Shown here: positions 63,260 to 64,000 of the stretch, piece after piece
Layout of the letters: each line of letters opens with the position of its first letter
How positions within the stretch are numbered: position 1 is the first letter of the stretch
DNA from: Struthio camelus
Lineage: Eukaryota; Chordata; Aves; Struthioniformes; Struthionidae
DNA: 64,000 nt
NCBI RefSeq assembly: GCF_040807025.1
Contig: NC_090956.1
Location: forward strand, 6,250,517 to 6,314,516
Reading direction: 5' to 3'
Position numbers and translations under genes: made by a program
Notes under the pieces: model-generated
Database searches by the model: none
What the model was told of the DNA's origin: nothing
What the model saw: only the letters and a program-made list of their open reading frames with translations

Positions 63260-64000
63260 CATAAGCCATTTTTCATGTTAAAAGTTGTAAAGTGTGCCAG
63301 TGGGGGCTTGAGACTCATTGCGTGAAGCTGAATAACTTGGTTGGGCATCCCATTAAGTTAATTTTTTCTCTTCATTTGAGCAGTTTTAGGGGTTTTATTG
63401 CTGTTAAATTGCTCTTTTTCAAATTATCTGCACTTCAAAGGAAGTCAAAGAGCTTTGTTGAACAGTAATTTTGTCCATCTTCAGCCTTACTCTGCTCCTA
63501 AGCTTTGCTGGACTAATTTGCACCTTTAGGGCAAAAAACCTTTTTTCCAAATGAGTATTAAATGCTCACCTAATTGTTTGGTTATTCTGAGATCCTGGAA
63601 AGGAAGATTTTGTTTAAAGGCTGTTGTAGAAGGAAATAGGGTCTCAAGGTGGGCTGATGGGACAGAGGAAGAAGATTCTAGCTTTGGTTCCTTGTGCTTT
63701 ACCCAGGAGAGAGAAACTGGAGTTAAGTGATTCATCTAGATTCACGCTTTGGAAGCCACTTCGTATCGTCTGCTTTTCATATTATCTTTATAATTACAGA
63801 GCATATGATTCAGTTTTAGTAACATCCTGCCCTTGAATCGTAGTATGTGTGCGTGCGTAGTTTCATATAGAGGATTTTACGCAGCTGATGCAAACATAGG
63901 TTCTTTTTTTTAATTATTATTATTTTTTCTGTGGTTGCATGGGCTCCATTAGCACATGGCAAAGGAAGCTGTTTGCAGGGTACATCCTAGCAGTGCATGA

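Larger units (their letters stand above)
36428..64000 (+). other. MAD1L1: Large MAD1L1 intron (27.6 kb and continuing)
   Basis: No exon continuing the MAD1 coiled coil was recognised, so all of this is read as one long intron. That fits my recollection that MAD1L1 has very large introns in mammals. Contents are listed separately: two CR1 copies, simple repeats, two hairpins and AT-rich blocks with homeodomain-like motifs. A short exon of under about 60 codons could have been missed by eye. The remaining sequence is ordinary unique DNA with only small random open frames. Confidence 0.7.

Overview
This window is vertebrate nuclear DNA and almost certainly avian. The evidence is split genes with GT/AG introns, CpG-rich promoters, a chicken-repeat-1 (CR1) LINE with the typical 8-base 3' terminal repeats, and small introns. 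Four genes follow one another: SNX8 (+, 3' part), NUDT1 (-), MRM2 (+) and MAD1L1 (+, 5' part). I recall the same neighbours from human 7p22.3, so this looks like a conserved syntenic block. The species cannot be named from the sequence alone.

Layout. (1) 1-10507: the last nine coding exons of SNX8, with an inferred long 3' UTR possibly ending near 13.7 kb. (2) 16143-19374: the complete three-exon NUDT1 gene (8-oxo-dGTPase, 156 aa), convergent with SNX8. (3) 19375-20901: the head-to-head interval between NUDT1 and MRM2. About 1.2 kb of it is a C-rich minisatellite with a 360-bp higher-order duplication. (4) 20902-23459: the complete three-exon MRM2 gene (mitochondrial rRNA 2'-O-methyltransferase, 248 aa) with a poly(A) signal. 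(5) 25.2-25.5 kb: the CpG-rich MAD1L1 promoter and noncoding first exon. Eight coding exons follow from 26784 to 36427 and encode the N-terminal ~328 residues of the spindle-checkpoint coiled-coil protein. (6) 36428-64000: no further exon was recognised, so this is read as one very long MAD1L1 intron. It holds an almost continuous CR1 3' half (58.4-60.86 kb), a badly decayed older CR1 relic (44.75-45.8 kb), simple repeats, two hairpins, and several AT-rich blocks that resemble conserved noncoding elements.

The genes do not form a functional pathway: SNX8 acts in endosomal sorting, NUDT1 in nucleotide-pool sanitation, MRM2 in mitochondrial ribosome maturation and MAD1L1 in the mitotic checkpoint. 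No undescribed gene system was found. The most unusual structure is the G-rich/C-rich higher-order minisatellite filling the shared promoter interval of NUDT1 and MRM2. The protein comparisons rest on remembered family sequences and not on a search.
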